A DNA stretch of 64,000 nt from Nitricoxidireducens sp046726235 (GCA_046726235.1 JBKPAD010000001.1:248001-312000), one strand, 5' to 3'. Counted from the first letter of the stretch, positions 26,722 through 36,160 are shown. Notes: a model not told the origin generated them from the letters alone. Made by a program: numbers and translations.

Positions 26722-27462
26722 TCAGTGCTTGCCACCCAATCCCAGGTAGCTCTCGATGACCTTCGGGTCGTCCTCGAGGTCGTCGCTCGGACCCTCGAGG
26801 GCGACCTCGCCGGTCTCGAGCACATAGCCGTAGTCGGCAATCTGCAGGGCGGCGCGGGCGTTCTGCTCGACCAGCAGGATGGCGACACCGGTGCGCTTGA
26901 GCGCCTCGATGATGTGGAAGATTTCACGCACGATCAGCGGCGCCAGACCCAGGCTCGGCTCGTCCAGCATCAGCAGCTTCGGCTTCGCCATCAGGGCACG
27001 GCCCACCGCCAGCATCTGGCGCTCGCCACCCGAGAGGGTGCCGGCCTGCTGGTCGCGCCGCTCGCGCAGCCGCGGGAAGGTCTCGAACACCTGCTCCATG
27101 GTCTCCCGCTCGTCGCGATGGCCCATGCGGTGGCGCATGAAGGCGCCGAGCAGGAGGTTGTCCTCGACGCTCATCTCGCCGAACAACTCGCGCTTCTCGG
27201 GAACGAGGTTGGCGCCGAGCGCGACCATGTACTCGACCTCGATGGCGCCCTGGGCTTCGCCGAGGAACGCGACGTCACCGCGGGTGCGCGGCAGCACGCC
27301 CATGATCGCCGACAACAGCGTGGTCTTGCCCGCCCCGTTCGGGCCGATGACCGTGACGATCTCCCCTGCCCTGACCCGCACCGAGACATGGTGCAGCGCC
27401 TCGACCTTGCCGTAGGAGACGCAGAGGTCGCTGACCTCCAGAACCGGCGGCGCTTCGCTCAT
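26722..27462 (-). CDS. livF: Branched-chain amino-acid ABC transporter ATPase LivF
   Basis: A 246-residue ABC ATPase with Walker A GPNGAGKTTL near residue 38, signature LSGGERQMLAVGRAL, Walker B LLMLDEPS and the LivF-type end VIESYLGLGG. It powers uptake through LivH and the LivM part of the fusion. The start overlaps the stop of the livMG fusion. The stop lies 3 bases from parS site 2. Confidence 0.92.
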   Translation of the reverse strand: MSEAPPVLEVSDLCVSYGKVEALHHVSVRVRAGEIVTVIGPNGAGKTTLLSAIMGVLPRTRGDVAFLGEAQGAIEVEYMVALGANLVPEKRELFGEMSVEDNLLLGAFMRHRMGHRDERETMEQVFETFPRLRERRDQQAGTLSGGERQMLAVGRALMAKPKLLMLDEPSLGLAPLIVREIFHIIEALKRTGVAILLVEQNARAALQIADYGYVLETGEVALEGPSDDLEDDPKVIESYLGLGGKH

Positions 27463-29243
27463 CAGTCGACTCCCCCGAGGTAGGCCTCGATCACCGCCGG
27501 GTCGCGCTGGACTTCCTCGGGCAGGCCGGCGGCGATCTTCTTGCCGAACTCCATCACCACGACCCGATCGGCCAGCCCCATGACGAAGTCCATGTCGTGC
27601 TCGACCAGCAGGATGCCCATGCCCTCGGCGCGCAGCTTGCGCAGCATCTCGGCCAGCGCCTGCTTCTCCAGGTAACGCAGGCCGGCGGCCGGCTCGTCGA
27701 GCAGCAGCAGGCAGGGATCGGAAGCCAGGGCACGCGCGATCTCGACGATGCGCTGCTTGCCGAGCGCCAGCGAACCGGCCTGATCGAACATGTGCTCGGC
27801 CAGGCTGACGCGCTCGATCTGCCGCGCAGCCTCGGCCAGCAGTCGCGCCTCTTCGTCGCGCTCGAGGTGCAAGGCCGCCGCCGCGACCCCGCGCCGGCCG
27901 CGCACGTGCGCGCCGATGGCGACGTTCTCGAGCACGCTCATGGTCGGCAGCAGCCGCACGTGCTGGAAGGTCCGGCTCATGCCGCGGCGCGCGATCTCGC
28001 GCGAGGCCAGGCCGTCGATGCGCTCGCCGAGGAAAAGCACGTCGCCCGAGGTGGGCGGCGAAACGCCGGAAATCAGGTTGAACATGGTGCTCTTGCCGGC
28101 GCCGTTCGGCCCGATCAACGCCATGATCTCGCCCGCCTTCACCGTCAGGCTCATGCGGTCGTTGGCGACCAGGCCGCCGAACTTCTTCACCGCATCGACG
28201 ACCTCGAGCAGCACGCCCTCGCCCTGGGCCCGGCGCGGGAGCGGCTCCGCCTCGGGGACGCGCCGCCGCTCGGCGTCCGCCGGCAGGAAGCGGGCGATCA
28301 GCGGCCAGATGCCGTCGCGCGCGCGATGCAGCACGAAGATCATCAGCAGGCCGAAGACGATCACCTCGAAATTGCCCGAGGCGCCGAACAGCTGCGGCAG
28401 CAGATCCTGCAGCCACTGCTTGAGGATGGTGATCAGGCCGGCGCCGACCAGCGCGCCCCAGACGTGGGCCGCACCGCCGATGACCGCCATGAAAAGGTAC
28501 TCGATGCCGATGTGCAGGCCGAAGGGCGTCGGATTCACGAAGCGCTGCAGGTGGGCGTAGAGCCAGCCCGAAACGCAGGCGAACAGCGCGGCGACCAGGA
28601 AGATGACGATCTTCGAGCGCGCCGTATCCACACCCATCGCCTCGGCCATCACCGTGCCGCCCTTGAGGGCGCGGATCGCCCTGCCCTCGCGCGAGTCGAG
28701 CAGGTTCTGCGTCAGCCACACGGCCGCCAGCAGCACCAGCCAGATCAGGTAGTAGTAATGGCGCGGATCCTTCAGCTCGAAACCGAACAGCGGCAGCGGC
28801 GGGATGCCGGTGATGCCGGTGTGGCCGCCGAGGAACTCGACATTGCCGAACAGGAAATAGAGCGAGATGCCCCAGGCGATCGTGCCCAGCGGCAGGTAGT
28901 GACCCGACAGCCGCAAGGTGAGGAAACCCAGCACGACCGCGACAGCCGCCGTTACCGCCAGGCCCGCGAACAGCGTCAGCCAGGGCGAGGCGGCGAAGAA
29001 GGCGAGCCAGCCCGGCAGCTCCGTCGCCGTCGTCAGCCAGGCCGTCGTGTAGGCGCCGACGCCGACGAAGGCCGCCTGGCCGAAGGAAGTCAGGCCGCCG
29101 ACGCCGGTCAGCAGCACCAGCCCGAGCGCCACCAGCGCATAGAGGCCGATGTAGTTGAGCAGCGTGATGTGGAACTCGGGAAGAATCGCCGGCCCGGCGA
29201 CCAGCAATCCCAGAAAGCCTAGCTGAAGCCCGCGAGCCAGCAC
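27462..29243 (-). CDS. LivM permease fused to LivG ATPase
   Basis: A 593-residue fusion. Residues 1-330 are a LivM-type permease with about ten membrane helices (LLTGVGGLTSFGQAAFVGVG is the family signature). A 20-residue basic linker follows. Residues 350-593 are a LivG ATPase with GPNGAGKSTMFNLISG, a signature region starting SLALGKQRIVEIARAL and LLLLDEPAAGL. The signature has lost the first residues of canonical LSGGQ (here LALGKQ), which is frequent in LivG. The start is GTG directly after the livH stop. Such fusions occur in betaproteobacteria. Confidence 0.9.
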   Translation of the reverse strand: MLARGLQLGFLGLLVAGPAILPEFHITLLNYIGLYALVALGLVLLTGVGGLTSFGQAAFVGVGAYTTAWLTTATELPGWLAFFAASPWLTLFAGLAVTAAVAVVLGFLTLRLSGHYLPLGTIAWGISLYFLFGNVEFLGGHTGITGIPPLPLFGFELKDPRHYYYLIWLVLLAAVWLTQNLLDSREGRAIRALKGGTVMAEAMGVDTARSKIVIFLVAALFACVSGWLYAHLQRFVNPTPFGLHIGIEYLFMAVIGGAAHVWGALVGAGLITILKQWLQDLLPQLFGASGNFEVIVFGLLMIFVLHRARDGIWPLIARFLPADAERRRVPEAEPLPRRAQGEGVLLEVVDAVKKFGGLVANDRMSLTVKAGEIMALIGPNGAGKSTMFNLISGVSPPTSGDVLFLGERIDGLASREIARRGMSRTFQHVRLLPTMSVLENVAIGAHVRGRRGVAAAALHLERDEEARLLAEAARQIERVSLAEHMFDQAGSLALGKQRIVEIARALASDPCLLLLDEPAAGLRYLEKQALAEMLRKLRAEGMGILLVEHDMDFVMGLADRVVVMEFGKKIAAGLPEEVQRDPAVIEAYLGGVD

Positions 29244-30281
29244 TTACTCTTCCTCCTCGACATGGCGCGTCGTGAGCGAGCGCCAGACCAGCACGGGGAT
29301 GATGAGCGTGAAGACGATCACTTCCTTGAACGCCGACGCCCAGAAGGAGGAGAAGGCTTCGAGCAGGCCGACCAGAATGGCGCCGGCCGCCGCGATCGGG
29401 TAGCTGGCCAGCCCGCCGACGATCGCGCCGACGAAGCCCTTGAGGCCGATGAGGAAACCGGTGTCGTAGTAGATGGTCGTGATCGGCGCGATGAGGATGC
29501 CCGAGAAGGCGCCGATCGCCGCCGCCAGCAGGAACGAGAGCTTGCCGGCCATGGTGGTCGAGATGCCCATCAGGCGCGCGCCATTGCGATTGATCGCCGT
29601 CGCCCGCAGCGCCTTGCCGTAGAGCGTGCGCTCGAAGAAGAAGTAGAGGACGACGATCAGCAGCGCGCTGGCGCCGAGGACCCAGAGGCTCTGCCCATTG
29701 ACCGTCATGCCGGCGACCTCGAACGAAGCCTCCGAGAATGGCGTCGTGCGCGAACCCTCGGCGCCGAAGAACAGCAGGCCGAGGCCGACGAGCGTGAGGT
29801 GCACGGCCACGGAAACGATCAGCAGCACCAGCACCGATGCCTCCGCGAGCGGCTGGTAGGCAAGCCGGTAGACCATCGGGCCGAGCGGCACCACGACGCC
29901 CAGCGCCAGCAGTACCTGCAGCAGCAGCGGCCACTGCTGCGGCTCGGCGAACAGCACCAGCGCCGCGATGAAGGCCGGATAGAGCAGGTTCCAGAACAGC
30001 ACGTGCGGCAGACGCCGACGATGGCCCGAGCGCATCATGATCGCGAGGTCGATCAATGCCACTGCGATGCCGAGTCCGGCTAGCAGCCACAGCGTCCCCG
30101 GCGTGCGCCCCGCCTGCAGCGCGGCCAGCGTCAGCGCGCCGAAGGCGACGTATTCGCCCTGCGGGATGAAGATCACGCGCGTCACGGCGAACACCAGCAC
30201 GAGGGCCAGCGCCAGCAGCGCATACACGGCACCATTGACGACGCCGTCCTGGCCGAGCAGCAAAGCGATTTGCAGATCCAT
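29244..30281 (-). CDS. livH: Branched-chain amino-acid ABC transporter permease LivH
   Basis: A 345-residue inner-membrane permease of the LivH type with the signature GAVYALLALALVLVFAVTRV and IPQGEYVAFGA. It pairs with the LivM half of the downstream fusion; the genes abut with no spacer. Confidence 0.92.
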   Translation of the reverse strand: MDLQIALLLGQDGVVNGAVYALLALALVLVFAVTRVIFIPQGEYVAFGALTLAALQAGRTPGTLWLLAGLGIAVALIDLAIMMRSGHRRRLPHVLFWNLLYPAFIAALVLFAEPQQWPLLLQVLLALGVVVPLGPMVYRLAYQPLAEASVLVLLIVSVAVHLTLVGLGLLFFGAEGSRTTPFSEASFEVAGMTVNGQSLWVLGASALLIVVLYFFFERTLYGKALRATAINRNGARLMGISTTMAGKLSFLLAAAIGAFSGILIAPITTIYYDTGFLIGLKGFVGAIVGGLASYPIAAAGAILVGLLEAFSSFWASAFKEVIVFTLIIPVLVWRSLTTRHVEEEE

Positions 30282-30334
30282 GGCGGTTTGGTTGCCGGTG
30301 CGAGAGCGCGGGAGAGATCAGCCTTGGAACGACA

Positions 30335-30354
30335 AGGGCGCCCGCAGGCGCCCT
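30335..30354 (-). terminator. Hairpin between livK and livH
   Basis: AGGGCGCC-CGCA-GGCGCCCT is a perfect 8-bp stem with a 4-base loop, 17 bases after the livK stop. There is no T-run, so it probably attenuates transcription or protects the abundant binding-protein mRNA rather than ending it. Confidence 0.5.
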
Positions 30355-30371
30355 CGTGGCGAGACTATCGC

Positions 30372-31517
30372 TTATTGCTGGAGCTTCCAGTCTCCCTTGT
30401 CGATCTTGACCATCACGCGCGCGCGCTGGTCGAAGCCGAGGTGATCCTGCGGCGACATGTTGACGATGCCGTGCGACAGCGTCACGTTGCGCAGGCCCTC
30501 GAGGGCGTCGCGCAGGGCGTGCCGGAACTCCTTGGTGCCCGGCTGCGCCTTCTTGAGCGCGACCGGAACGGCGTTCGCCAGCAGCAGGCCCGCGTCCCAG
30601 GCGTGCGCGCCGAAGGTCGAGGTCGAGCCCTTGCCGTGCGCGGTCTCGTACTTGTTGGTGTAGTCGATCGCGACCTTCTTGATCGGGTTGCTGTCGGGCA
30701 GCTGCGCCGCCACCAGCACCGGGCCGGCCGGCAGGAAGGTGCCCTCGACGTTCTTGCCGCCGACGCGAACGAAGTCGCGGTTGGCGACGCCGTGCGTCTG
30801 GTAGAACTTGCCCTTGTAGCCCTTCTCGGTCAGCGCGACCTGGGGCAGCGCGGCGGGCGTGCCGGAGCCGGCGATCAGCACGGCGTCGGGCTTGGCGGCG
30901 ATGATCTTCAGCACCTGGCCGGTCACCGACGTGTCGGCGCGGTTGTAGCGCTCGTTGGCGACGATCGAGAGCTTGCGCGCCTCGGCCACCTTGGCGAACT
31001 CGTGGTACCAGCCCTCGCCGTAGGCGTCGGAGAAGCCGATGAAGGCGACCGTCTTCACGCCGGCGTTGGTCATGTGCTCGACGATGGCGGTCGACATCTG
31101 GATGTCGTTCTGCGGCGTCTTGAACACCCACTTGACCTTCGGGTTGGCGGCATCGACGATGCGCGCCGACGCGGCCATCGAGATCATCGGCGTCTCGGCC
31201 TCGGCGACGACGTCGATCATCGCCAGCGAGTTCGGCGTGATGGTGGAGCCGACGATGACGTCGACCTTGTTCTCGGTGATGTGCTTGCGCGTGTTCTTGA
31301 CGGCCGTCGTCGTGTCGGAGGCGTCGTCGAGGATGATGTAGTTGATCTTCTGGCCGGCGATGGTGGTCGGCATCAGCGCGAAGGTGTTCTTCTCGGGGAT
31401 GCCCAGCGAGGCGGCCGGACCGGTCGCGGAAACGGTGACGCCGACGTTGATGTCGGCATGGACGGCGGCAGCGAAGGCGGAGGCCATCAGACCGACGACG
31501 AGGGTTCTGCGATTCAT
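30372..31517 (-). CDS. Branched-chain amino-acid ABC transporter substrate-binding protein
   Basis: A 381-residue periplasmic type I binding protein with a signal peptide (MNRRTLVVGLMASAFAAAVHA). The ligand-fold start DINVGVTVSATGPAASLGIP and the segment YGEGWYHEFAKVAEARK belong to the LivK family. ATG 31517 with AGGAGG upstream is clear, although the frame stays open further upstream. The first gene of the liv operon; ligand may be branched-chain amino acids, amides or aromatic acids. Confidence 0.9.
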   Translation of the reverse strand: MNRRTLVVGLMASAFAAAVHADINVGVTVSATGPAASLGIPEKNTFALMPTTIAGQKINYIILDDASDTTTAVKNTRKHITENKVDVIVGSTITPNSLAMIDVVAEAETPMISMAASARIVDAANPKVKWVFKTPQNDIQMSTAIVEHMTNAGVKTVAFIGFSDAYGEGWYHEFAKVAEARKLSIVANERYNRADTSVTGQVLKIIAAKPDAVLIAGSGTPAALPQVALTEKGYKGKFYQTHGVANRDFVRVGGKNVEGTFLPAGPVLVAAQLPDSNPIKKVAIDYTNKYETAHGKGSTSTFGAHAWDAGLLLANAVPVALKKAQPGTKEFRHALRDALEGLRNVTLSHGIVNMSPQDHLGFDQRARVMVKIDKGDWKLQQ

Positions 31518-31588
31518 GGGTTTCCTCCTGAATTTGTGAGACGACGTTTTTGGTCTTGTAGGCGTGGCGCAGCAACGCGCGCGGCGCG

Positions 31589-32368
31589 CTACTTTACCAT
31601 TGTCAGCCAGGTGTCGTAGCCGAATTTGGCGACCAGCAAGGCAGTGGCCGCAAGGAAGGTGAGGCGCACGAAACCGCTGCCGCGGCGGATCGCCGCCCGC
31701 GTACCGACCAGGGCGCCGAGGACGTTGAAAACCGCCATAGCGAGCGCCACGCCCCACAGCACGTGACCGCTCGGCGCGAAGTAGGCGAGCGCCGCGACGT
31801 TGGTGCCGCCGTTGACGAACTTGGCAGCCGCCGTCGCGCGCAGGAAGTCGAGCCCGAACCAGCGCACCAGGGCGAAGATGACGAAGCTGCCCATGCCGGG
31901 GCCGAAGAAGCCGTCGTAGAAGCCGAGCACCGCACCCGCCGCCGCGGCCGGGGCCGCGCCGCGCTGGGGCGCCGCAGCGTCGGCGGCGACGGCGCCGAAG
32001 TTGCGGCGCGTCGCCGTATAGACGATCACCGCGACGAGCAGCACCAGCACCAGCGGCCGCACCACGTCCCGCGGCAGCCAGGCGACCGTCGCCGCCCCGA
32101 GGAAGGATGACACGAAAGCGGCGCCGGCCATCGCCAGCGTGATGCGCCACGGGATCTCGATGCGCCGCGCGAAACGCCAGGCGGCGTTGGCGGTGCCGAA
32201 CACCGACGAACCCTTGTTGGTGCCGAAGATGGTCGCCGGCGCCTCCGCCGGCAGCGCCGAGAACAGCGCCGGCACCTGGATCAGCCCGCCGCCGCCGGCC
32301 ACCGCATCGACCAGGCCGGCACCGAAGGCGGCGACCAGCAGCGCCGCAAGCTGCCAAGTGTCGAGCAT
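31589..32368 (-). CDS. TSUP-family (TauE/SafE) membrane transporter
   Basis: A 259-residue membrane protein with the repeated TSUP motif: GLVDAVAGGGGLIQVPAL near the start and GFYDGFFGPGMGSFVIFAL in the second half. The family exports or imports sulfite, sulfoacetate or other small anions; the substrate is unknown. It starts 4 bases after the mnmE stop but is not functionally tied to it. Confidence 0.88.
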   Translation of the reverse strand: MLDTWQLAALLVAAFGAGLVDAVAGGGGLIQVPALFSALPAEAPATIFGTNKGSSVFGTANAAWRFARRIEIPWRITLAMAGAAFVSSFLGAATVAWLPRDVVRPLVLVLLVAVIVYTATRRNFGAVAADAAAPQRGAAPAAAAGAVLGFYDGFFGPGMGSFVIFALVRWFGLDFLRATAAAKFVNGGTNVAALAYFAPSGHVLWGVALAMAVFNVLGALVGTRAAIRRGSGFVRLTFLAATALLVAKFGYDTWLTMVK

Positions 32369-32372
32369 GCGC

Positions 32373-33731
32373 CTACTTGCCGATGCAGAAGCGCGAGAAG
32401 ATCAGCCCGAGCAGGTCGTCGGCGCCGAACTCGCCGGTGATGCGCGACAGCGCCTCCTGCGCCAGACGGAGTTCCTCGGCGCAAAGCTCGAACTGCGCGA
32501 GCTGCGCCGCGGCGGCATCGAGACGATTCGCCGCCTCGGCGAGCGCTTCGAGGTGGCGCTCGCGCGCCAGGATCGCGTCCTCGCCGTGGCCTTGCCAGCC
32601 GGCGACCTTCAGCAGCTCGTCGTGCAGCAATTCCATGCCGGCGCCGGTCTTCGCCGACAACGCCAGGTGCACGCGGCGGCGGCCCTCGGCGTCCTGCTCG
32701 GACCGCCCCGCCGCAAGCCCGGCGAGGTCGCACTTGTTCTCGACCACGATGCGCGTCACGCCCGCCGGCAGGCGCACGTCGATCGCGTGGTCGGCCGGCG
32801 TGACGCCGGCGCGCGCGTCGACGATCTGCAGCACGACGTCGGCGCGTTCGATTTCCTGCCAGGTGCGCGCGATGCCGATCTTCTCGACCGGGTCCTCGGT
32901 CTCGCGCAGCCCGGCGGTGTCGATGACATGCAGCGGAATGCCTTCGACGTGGATGGTCTCGCGCACGGCGTCGCGCGTAGTGCCGGCGATCTCGGTGACG
33001 ATCGCGCGCTCCTCGCCGGCGAGGCGGTTCAGGAGCGAGGACTTGCCGACGTTCGGCAGGCCGGCGAGCACGACCGTGAGGCCGCTGCGCAGCAGGCTGC
33101 CTTCGCGCGCGCGGCGGCGCAGCGCGGCGAGGTCGGCGCGCAGGCGCTCGAGCCGCGGCACGGCATCGGTGTCGCGCAGCGGGTCGATCTCCTCCTCGGG
33201 GAAGTCGAGCGTGGCCTCGACCAGCATGCGCAGTTCCTTGAGCGCCTCGGTCAGCGCATGCACTTCGCGCGAGAACTCGCCCGAGAGCGAACGCAGGGCG
33301 GAGCGCGCGGCCTGCGCGCTCGCCGCCTCGATCAGGTCGGCGACGGCCTCCGCCTGGGCGAGGTCGAGCTTGTCGTTGAGGAAGGCGCGGCGCGTGAATT
33401 CGCCGGGTTCGGCCAGCCGCGCGCCGAGTTCGAGGCAGCGCGCCAGCAGCATCTGCATGACGACCGGGCCGCCGTGGCCGTGCAGTTCGAGCACGTCCTC
33501 GCCGGTGAAGGAATGCGGCGCGGGAAAGTAGAGCAGCAGCCCCTGGTCGATCGCCGCGCCGTCGGCGCCGGCGAAGGTGGCGAGCATCGCGCGGCGCGGT
33601 TCGGGAAGCTTGCCGGCGATGCTCGCCGCGAAGCCGGCGAGGCGGTTGCCCGAGACGCGGACGACGCCGATGCCACCGCGGCCGGGCGCCGTGGCGACGG
33701 CCGCGATCGTGTCGTTACTTCTTGGCGGCAC
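32373..33731 (-). CDS. mnmE: MnmE (TrmE), tRNA modification GTPase
   Basis: A 452-residue K+-activated GTPase. It has an N-terminal folate-binding domain (DTIAAVATAPGRGGIGVVRV), a G domain with LPNVGKSSLLNRL, TTRDAV and DTAGLRET, and the C-terminal FCIGK. It works with MnmG on tRNA wobble uridines. The only plausible start is GTG 33731, which overlaps the end of yidC by 17 bases and gives a slightly long N-terminus (MPPRS). Confidence 0.95.
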   Translation of the reverse strand: MPPRSNDTIAAVATAPGRGGIGVVRVSGNRLAGFAASIAGKLPEPRRAMLATFAGADGAAIDQGLLLYFPAPHSFTGEDVLELHGHGGPVVMQMLLARCLELGARLAEPGEFTRRAFLNDKLDLAQAEAVADLIEAASAQAARSALRSLSGEFSREVHALTEALKELRMLVEATLDFPEEEIDPLRDTDAVPRLERLRADLAALRRRAREGSLLRSGLTVVLAGLPNVGKSSLLNRLAGEERAIVTEIAGTTRDAVRETIHVEGIPLHVIDTAGLRETEDPVEKIGIARTWQEIERADVVLQIVDARAGVTPADHAIDVRLPAGVTRIVVENKCDLAGLAAGRSEQDAEGRRRVHLALSAKTGAGMELLHDELLKVAGWQGHGEDAILARERHLEALAEAANRLDAAAAQLAQFELCAEELRLAQEALSRITGEFGADDLLGLIFSRFCIGK

Positions 33732-35355
33732 CGGCCTCGATCAACCGGGTGATCTGCCACTGCTGGGCGATCGACAGGATGTTGTTGACCGTCCAGTAGA
33801 GCACCAGGCCGGACGGGAACATCAGGAACATGCCGGTGAACACGATCGGCATGATCATCATGATCTTGGCCTGGATGGGATCGGGCGGCGTCGGGTTGAG
33901 CTTGGTCTGGATCAGCATCGTGACGCCCATGATCAGCGGCAGGATGTAGTACGGGTCCTTGGCCGAGAGGTCGGTGATCCAGCCCAGCCAGCTCGCCTGG
34001 CGCATCTCGACCGAGCCGAGCAGCACCCAGTAGAGCGCGATGAAGACGGGGATCTGGACCAGGATGGGCAGGCAGCCGCCGAGCGGATTGACCTTCTCCT
34101 TCTTGTACAGCTCCATCATCTCGGTGTTCATGCGCTGGCGGTCGTCGCCGTAGGTCTCCTTCAGTTTGGTCAGCTTCGGGGTCAGCACGCGCATCTTCGC
34201 CATCGACTTGTAGGACGCTGCCGAGAGCGGGAAGAAGATCAGCTTCAGCAGCACCGTCAGACCGATGATCGACCAGCCCCAGTTGCCGGTGAACTTCTGG
34301 ATCGCCTCGAGCACCCAGAACAGCGGCGCCGCGATCACCGTCAGCCAGCCATAGTCGACGACGAGGTCGAGCCCCGGCGCGATCTGCTTGAGCTTGTCCT
34401 GTTCCTGCGGACCGGCGTAGAGCGGGACGTCGAACTTGATCGTCTGGCCGGGCGCGACTTCGGGTAGCGGCACGATGACGCCGGCGGCATAGAGATCGTC
34501 GCCGAGCTTGCGCGTGAAGAACTCGCGCTCGCCGTGGCCGCGCGGCAGCCAGGCCGAGACGAAATAATGCTGGACCATGGCGACCCAGCCGTCGTCGGTC
34601 TTGCCGACGTGCTTGTCCTTCTTGCCGATGTCGTCGAAGGCGACCTTCTGGTATTTCTGCGCCTCACTGTAGATGGCCGGACCGGTGAAGGTGGACATCA
34701 TCGCATTGCCACCCTCCGGTGCCTTGCCGTCGCGCTGGAGCTGGAAATAGGCGTGCGGCGCGATCGAAGCCTGGCCGGCGTTGACGATCTCGTGCTCGAC
34801 GTCGATCTGGTAGCTGCCGCGGCGGAAGACGTAGGTCTTCGCGACCTGCACGCCGCCCTCGGCGTTCGCGGTCAGGCGCACGCGCAGTTCGTTCTCGCCG
34901 GGCTTGAGCTCGGGCGCGCCGGCCGGCAGTTGCCAGACCGTCTTGTGATTGGGCAGGCCGGCGCCGATCAGGCCGCTTTGCGCCGCATAGCGATGCTTCT
35001 CGTCGAACAGCACGAAGTTGCGGCTCTTGTCCTCCGTCGCGCGGTGCTGGAGGATCTCGAGGCGCACCAGGTCGCCGCCCTGGGCCGAGACGTCGGCCTG
35101 GTAGAGGTCGGTCTTGACGGTCACACGGGGCGCGGACTGGGCGGCGGCCGGAGCGGCCGACGGCACCGCGCCGGGCGCCGTTGCGGTCGCCGAGGGCGTC
35201 GGCACGGCGGCACTGCCGGCGGGAGCGTTTGCCGCGGGCGCGGCGGCGGTCGGCGGAGCCACCGGCTTCGGCTCCCCGCGCTTCTGCCATGCCTCCCACA
35301 GCATCAGCAACGAAAAACTGAAGACCAGCAGCAATATCAGGCGACGGTTGTCCAT
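33715..35355 (-). CDS. yidC: YidC membrane protein insertase
   Basis: A 546-residue insertase with an N-terminal membrane anchor (RLILLLVFSFSLLMLW), an Ala/Pro-rich linker, a large periplasmic beta domain and C-terminal membrane helices (GWSIIGLTVLLKLIFFPLS, then PVFIALYWVLLGSVEMRQ). It inserts membrane proteins, including Fo subunits, alone or with Sec. Standard order rpmH-rnpA-yidD-yidC. Confidence 0.97.
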   Translation of the reverse strand: MDNRRLILLLVFSFSLLMLWEAWQKRGEPKPVAPPTAAAPAANAPAGSAAVPTPSATATAPGAVPSAAPAAAQSAPRVTVKTDLYQADVSAQGGDLVRLEILQHRATEDKSRNFVLFDEKHRYAAQSGLIGAGLPNHKTVWQLPAGAPELKPGENELRVRLTANAEGGVQVAKTYVFRRGSYQIDVEHEIVNAGQASIAPHAYFQLQRDGKAPEGGNAMMSTFTGPAIYSEAQKYQKVAFDDIGKKDKHVGKTDDGWVAMVQHYFVSAWLPRGHGEREFFTRKLGDDLYAAGVIVPLPEVAPGQTIKFDVPLYAGPQEQDKLKQIAPGLDLVVDYGWLTVIAAPLFWVLEAIQKFTGNWGWSIIGLTVLLKLIFFPLSAASYKSMAKMRVLTPKLTKLKETYGDDRQRMNTEMMELYKKEKVNPLGGCLPILVQIPVFIALYWVLLGSVEMRQASWLGWITDLSAKDPYYILPLIMGVTMLIQTKLNPTPPDPIQAKIMMIMPIVFTGMFLMFPSGLVLYWTVNNILSIAQQWQITRLIEAGAAKK

Positions 35356-35387
35356 GTCTCGATCAGGCTTGTGTGGAGCGGAATGAC

Positions 35388-35621
35388 TCAGGGAACGGGA
35401 TCATAACCGCCCGGATGCCACGGATGACAGCGGCCGATGCGGCGCACCGCGAGCCAGCTGCCCTTGAAGGCGCCGTGACGCTGCAGCGCCTCGACGGCAT
35501 AGCGCGAACAACTGGGCTCGAAACGGCAACGGCTGCCGAGCATCGGGCTGATCGCATATTGATAGATCTTCACCAGCGCAACCAGCGGCAGGGCGAGCAG
35601 GGAACCGGGGGTCAGCTTCAT
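35388..35621 (-). CDS. yidD: YidD membrane protein insertion efficiency factor
   Basis: A 77-residue protein with LPLVALVKIYQYAISPMLG and CRFEPSCSRYAVEAL, then CHPWHPGGYDPVP, all diagnostic of YidD. It helps YidC function. The start overlaps the rnpA stop by ATGA. Confidence 0.95.
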   Translation of the reverse strand: MKLTPGSLLALPLVALVKIYQYAISPMLGSRCRFEPSCSRYAVEALQRHGAFKGSWLAVRRIGRCHPWHPGGYDPVP

Positions 35622-35974
35622 CGCGGCAGTTTTGCCAGCAGTTCGTCGATCTCGGCGCGCCAGAGTCGCTTGGCGGCGGCGTCGACGCTCGCCACCGGCT
35701 TCGCCAGGCGCAGGATCAGGTCCATTGCCGGCAGGCCGGGCCGTGCGGCGCGGAAAGCCTCGCGGCCGATGCGCTTGACGGCGTTGCGCCAGACGGAGCG
35801 CTTGGCCAGTTTCTTGGCGATGACCAGCCCGAGCCGGGCCGAATCGCTGCCGTTGGGTCGATAGTGGATGTTGAAGCGTTCGCCGCGCAACACGCGACGG
35901 TGGTCGAAAACCGCCGCGAACTCGCGGGCTTCATGCAACCGCCGGTTCGGTCCGAAGCCGGCGTTTTCAGCCAC
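35618..35974 (-). CDS. rnpA: RnpA, ribonuclease P protein component
   Basis: A 118-residue basic protein that binds the RNase P RNA for tRNA 5' maturation. The conserved RNR-like region reads KKLAKRSVWRNAVKRIGREA. GTG 35974 (VAENAGFGPNRRL) is the best start. A longer frame to ATG 36049 would overlap rpmH by 53 bases, which is unlikely but possible. Confidence 0.92.
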   Translation of the reverse strand: MAENAGFGPNRRLHEAREFAAVFDHRRVLRGERFNIHYRPNGSDSARLGLVIAKKLAKRSVWRNAVKRIGREAFRAARPGLPAMDLILRLAKPVASVDAAAKRLWRAEIDELLAKLPR

Positions 35975-35996
35975 GCGCCGCGGCTCAGTCGGCGAC

Positions 35997-36131
35997 TCAG
36001 ACGCCGAGGCGGTGACGACCCTTGGCGCGACGGGCGCGGATGACGGCACGGCCGCCGCGCGTCTTCATGCGCACGAGGAAGCCGTGGGTGCGTTTGCGGC
36101 GCACGACCGAAGGCTGATAAGTGCGTTTCAT
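35997..36131 (-). CDS. rpmH: Ribosomal protein L34
   Basis: A 44-residue basic protein, MKRTYQPSVVRRKRTHGFLV to RRAKGRHRLGV, the standard L34 sequence of the large ribosomal subunit. It is preceded by GGAAGGA. It is the first gene of rpmH-rnpA-yidD-yidC-mnmE and is transcribed away from dnaA. Confidence 0.98.
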   Translation of the reverse strand: MKRTYQPSVVRRKRTHGFLVRMKTRGGRAVIRARRAKGRHRLGV

Positions 36132-36160
36132 AGCTGGGTTCCTTCCAAGAGAAACGCGCG

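Noticed and set aside
26577..26759. Small plus-strand frames across the parS region
   Set aside because: They read through the parS palindromes and into livF antisense, with no ribosome binding site or conserved sequence.
30270..31619. Open frame on the plus strand opposite the liv binding protein
   Set aside because: No ribosome binding site or recognisable domain, and it overlaps a clear gene fully.
35975..36049. Longer rnpA start at ATG 36049
   Set aside because: It would overlap rpmH by 53 bases and adds a non-conserved N-terminus; GTG 35974 is more likely.
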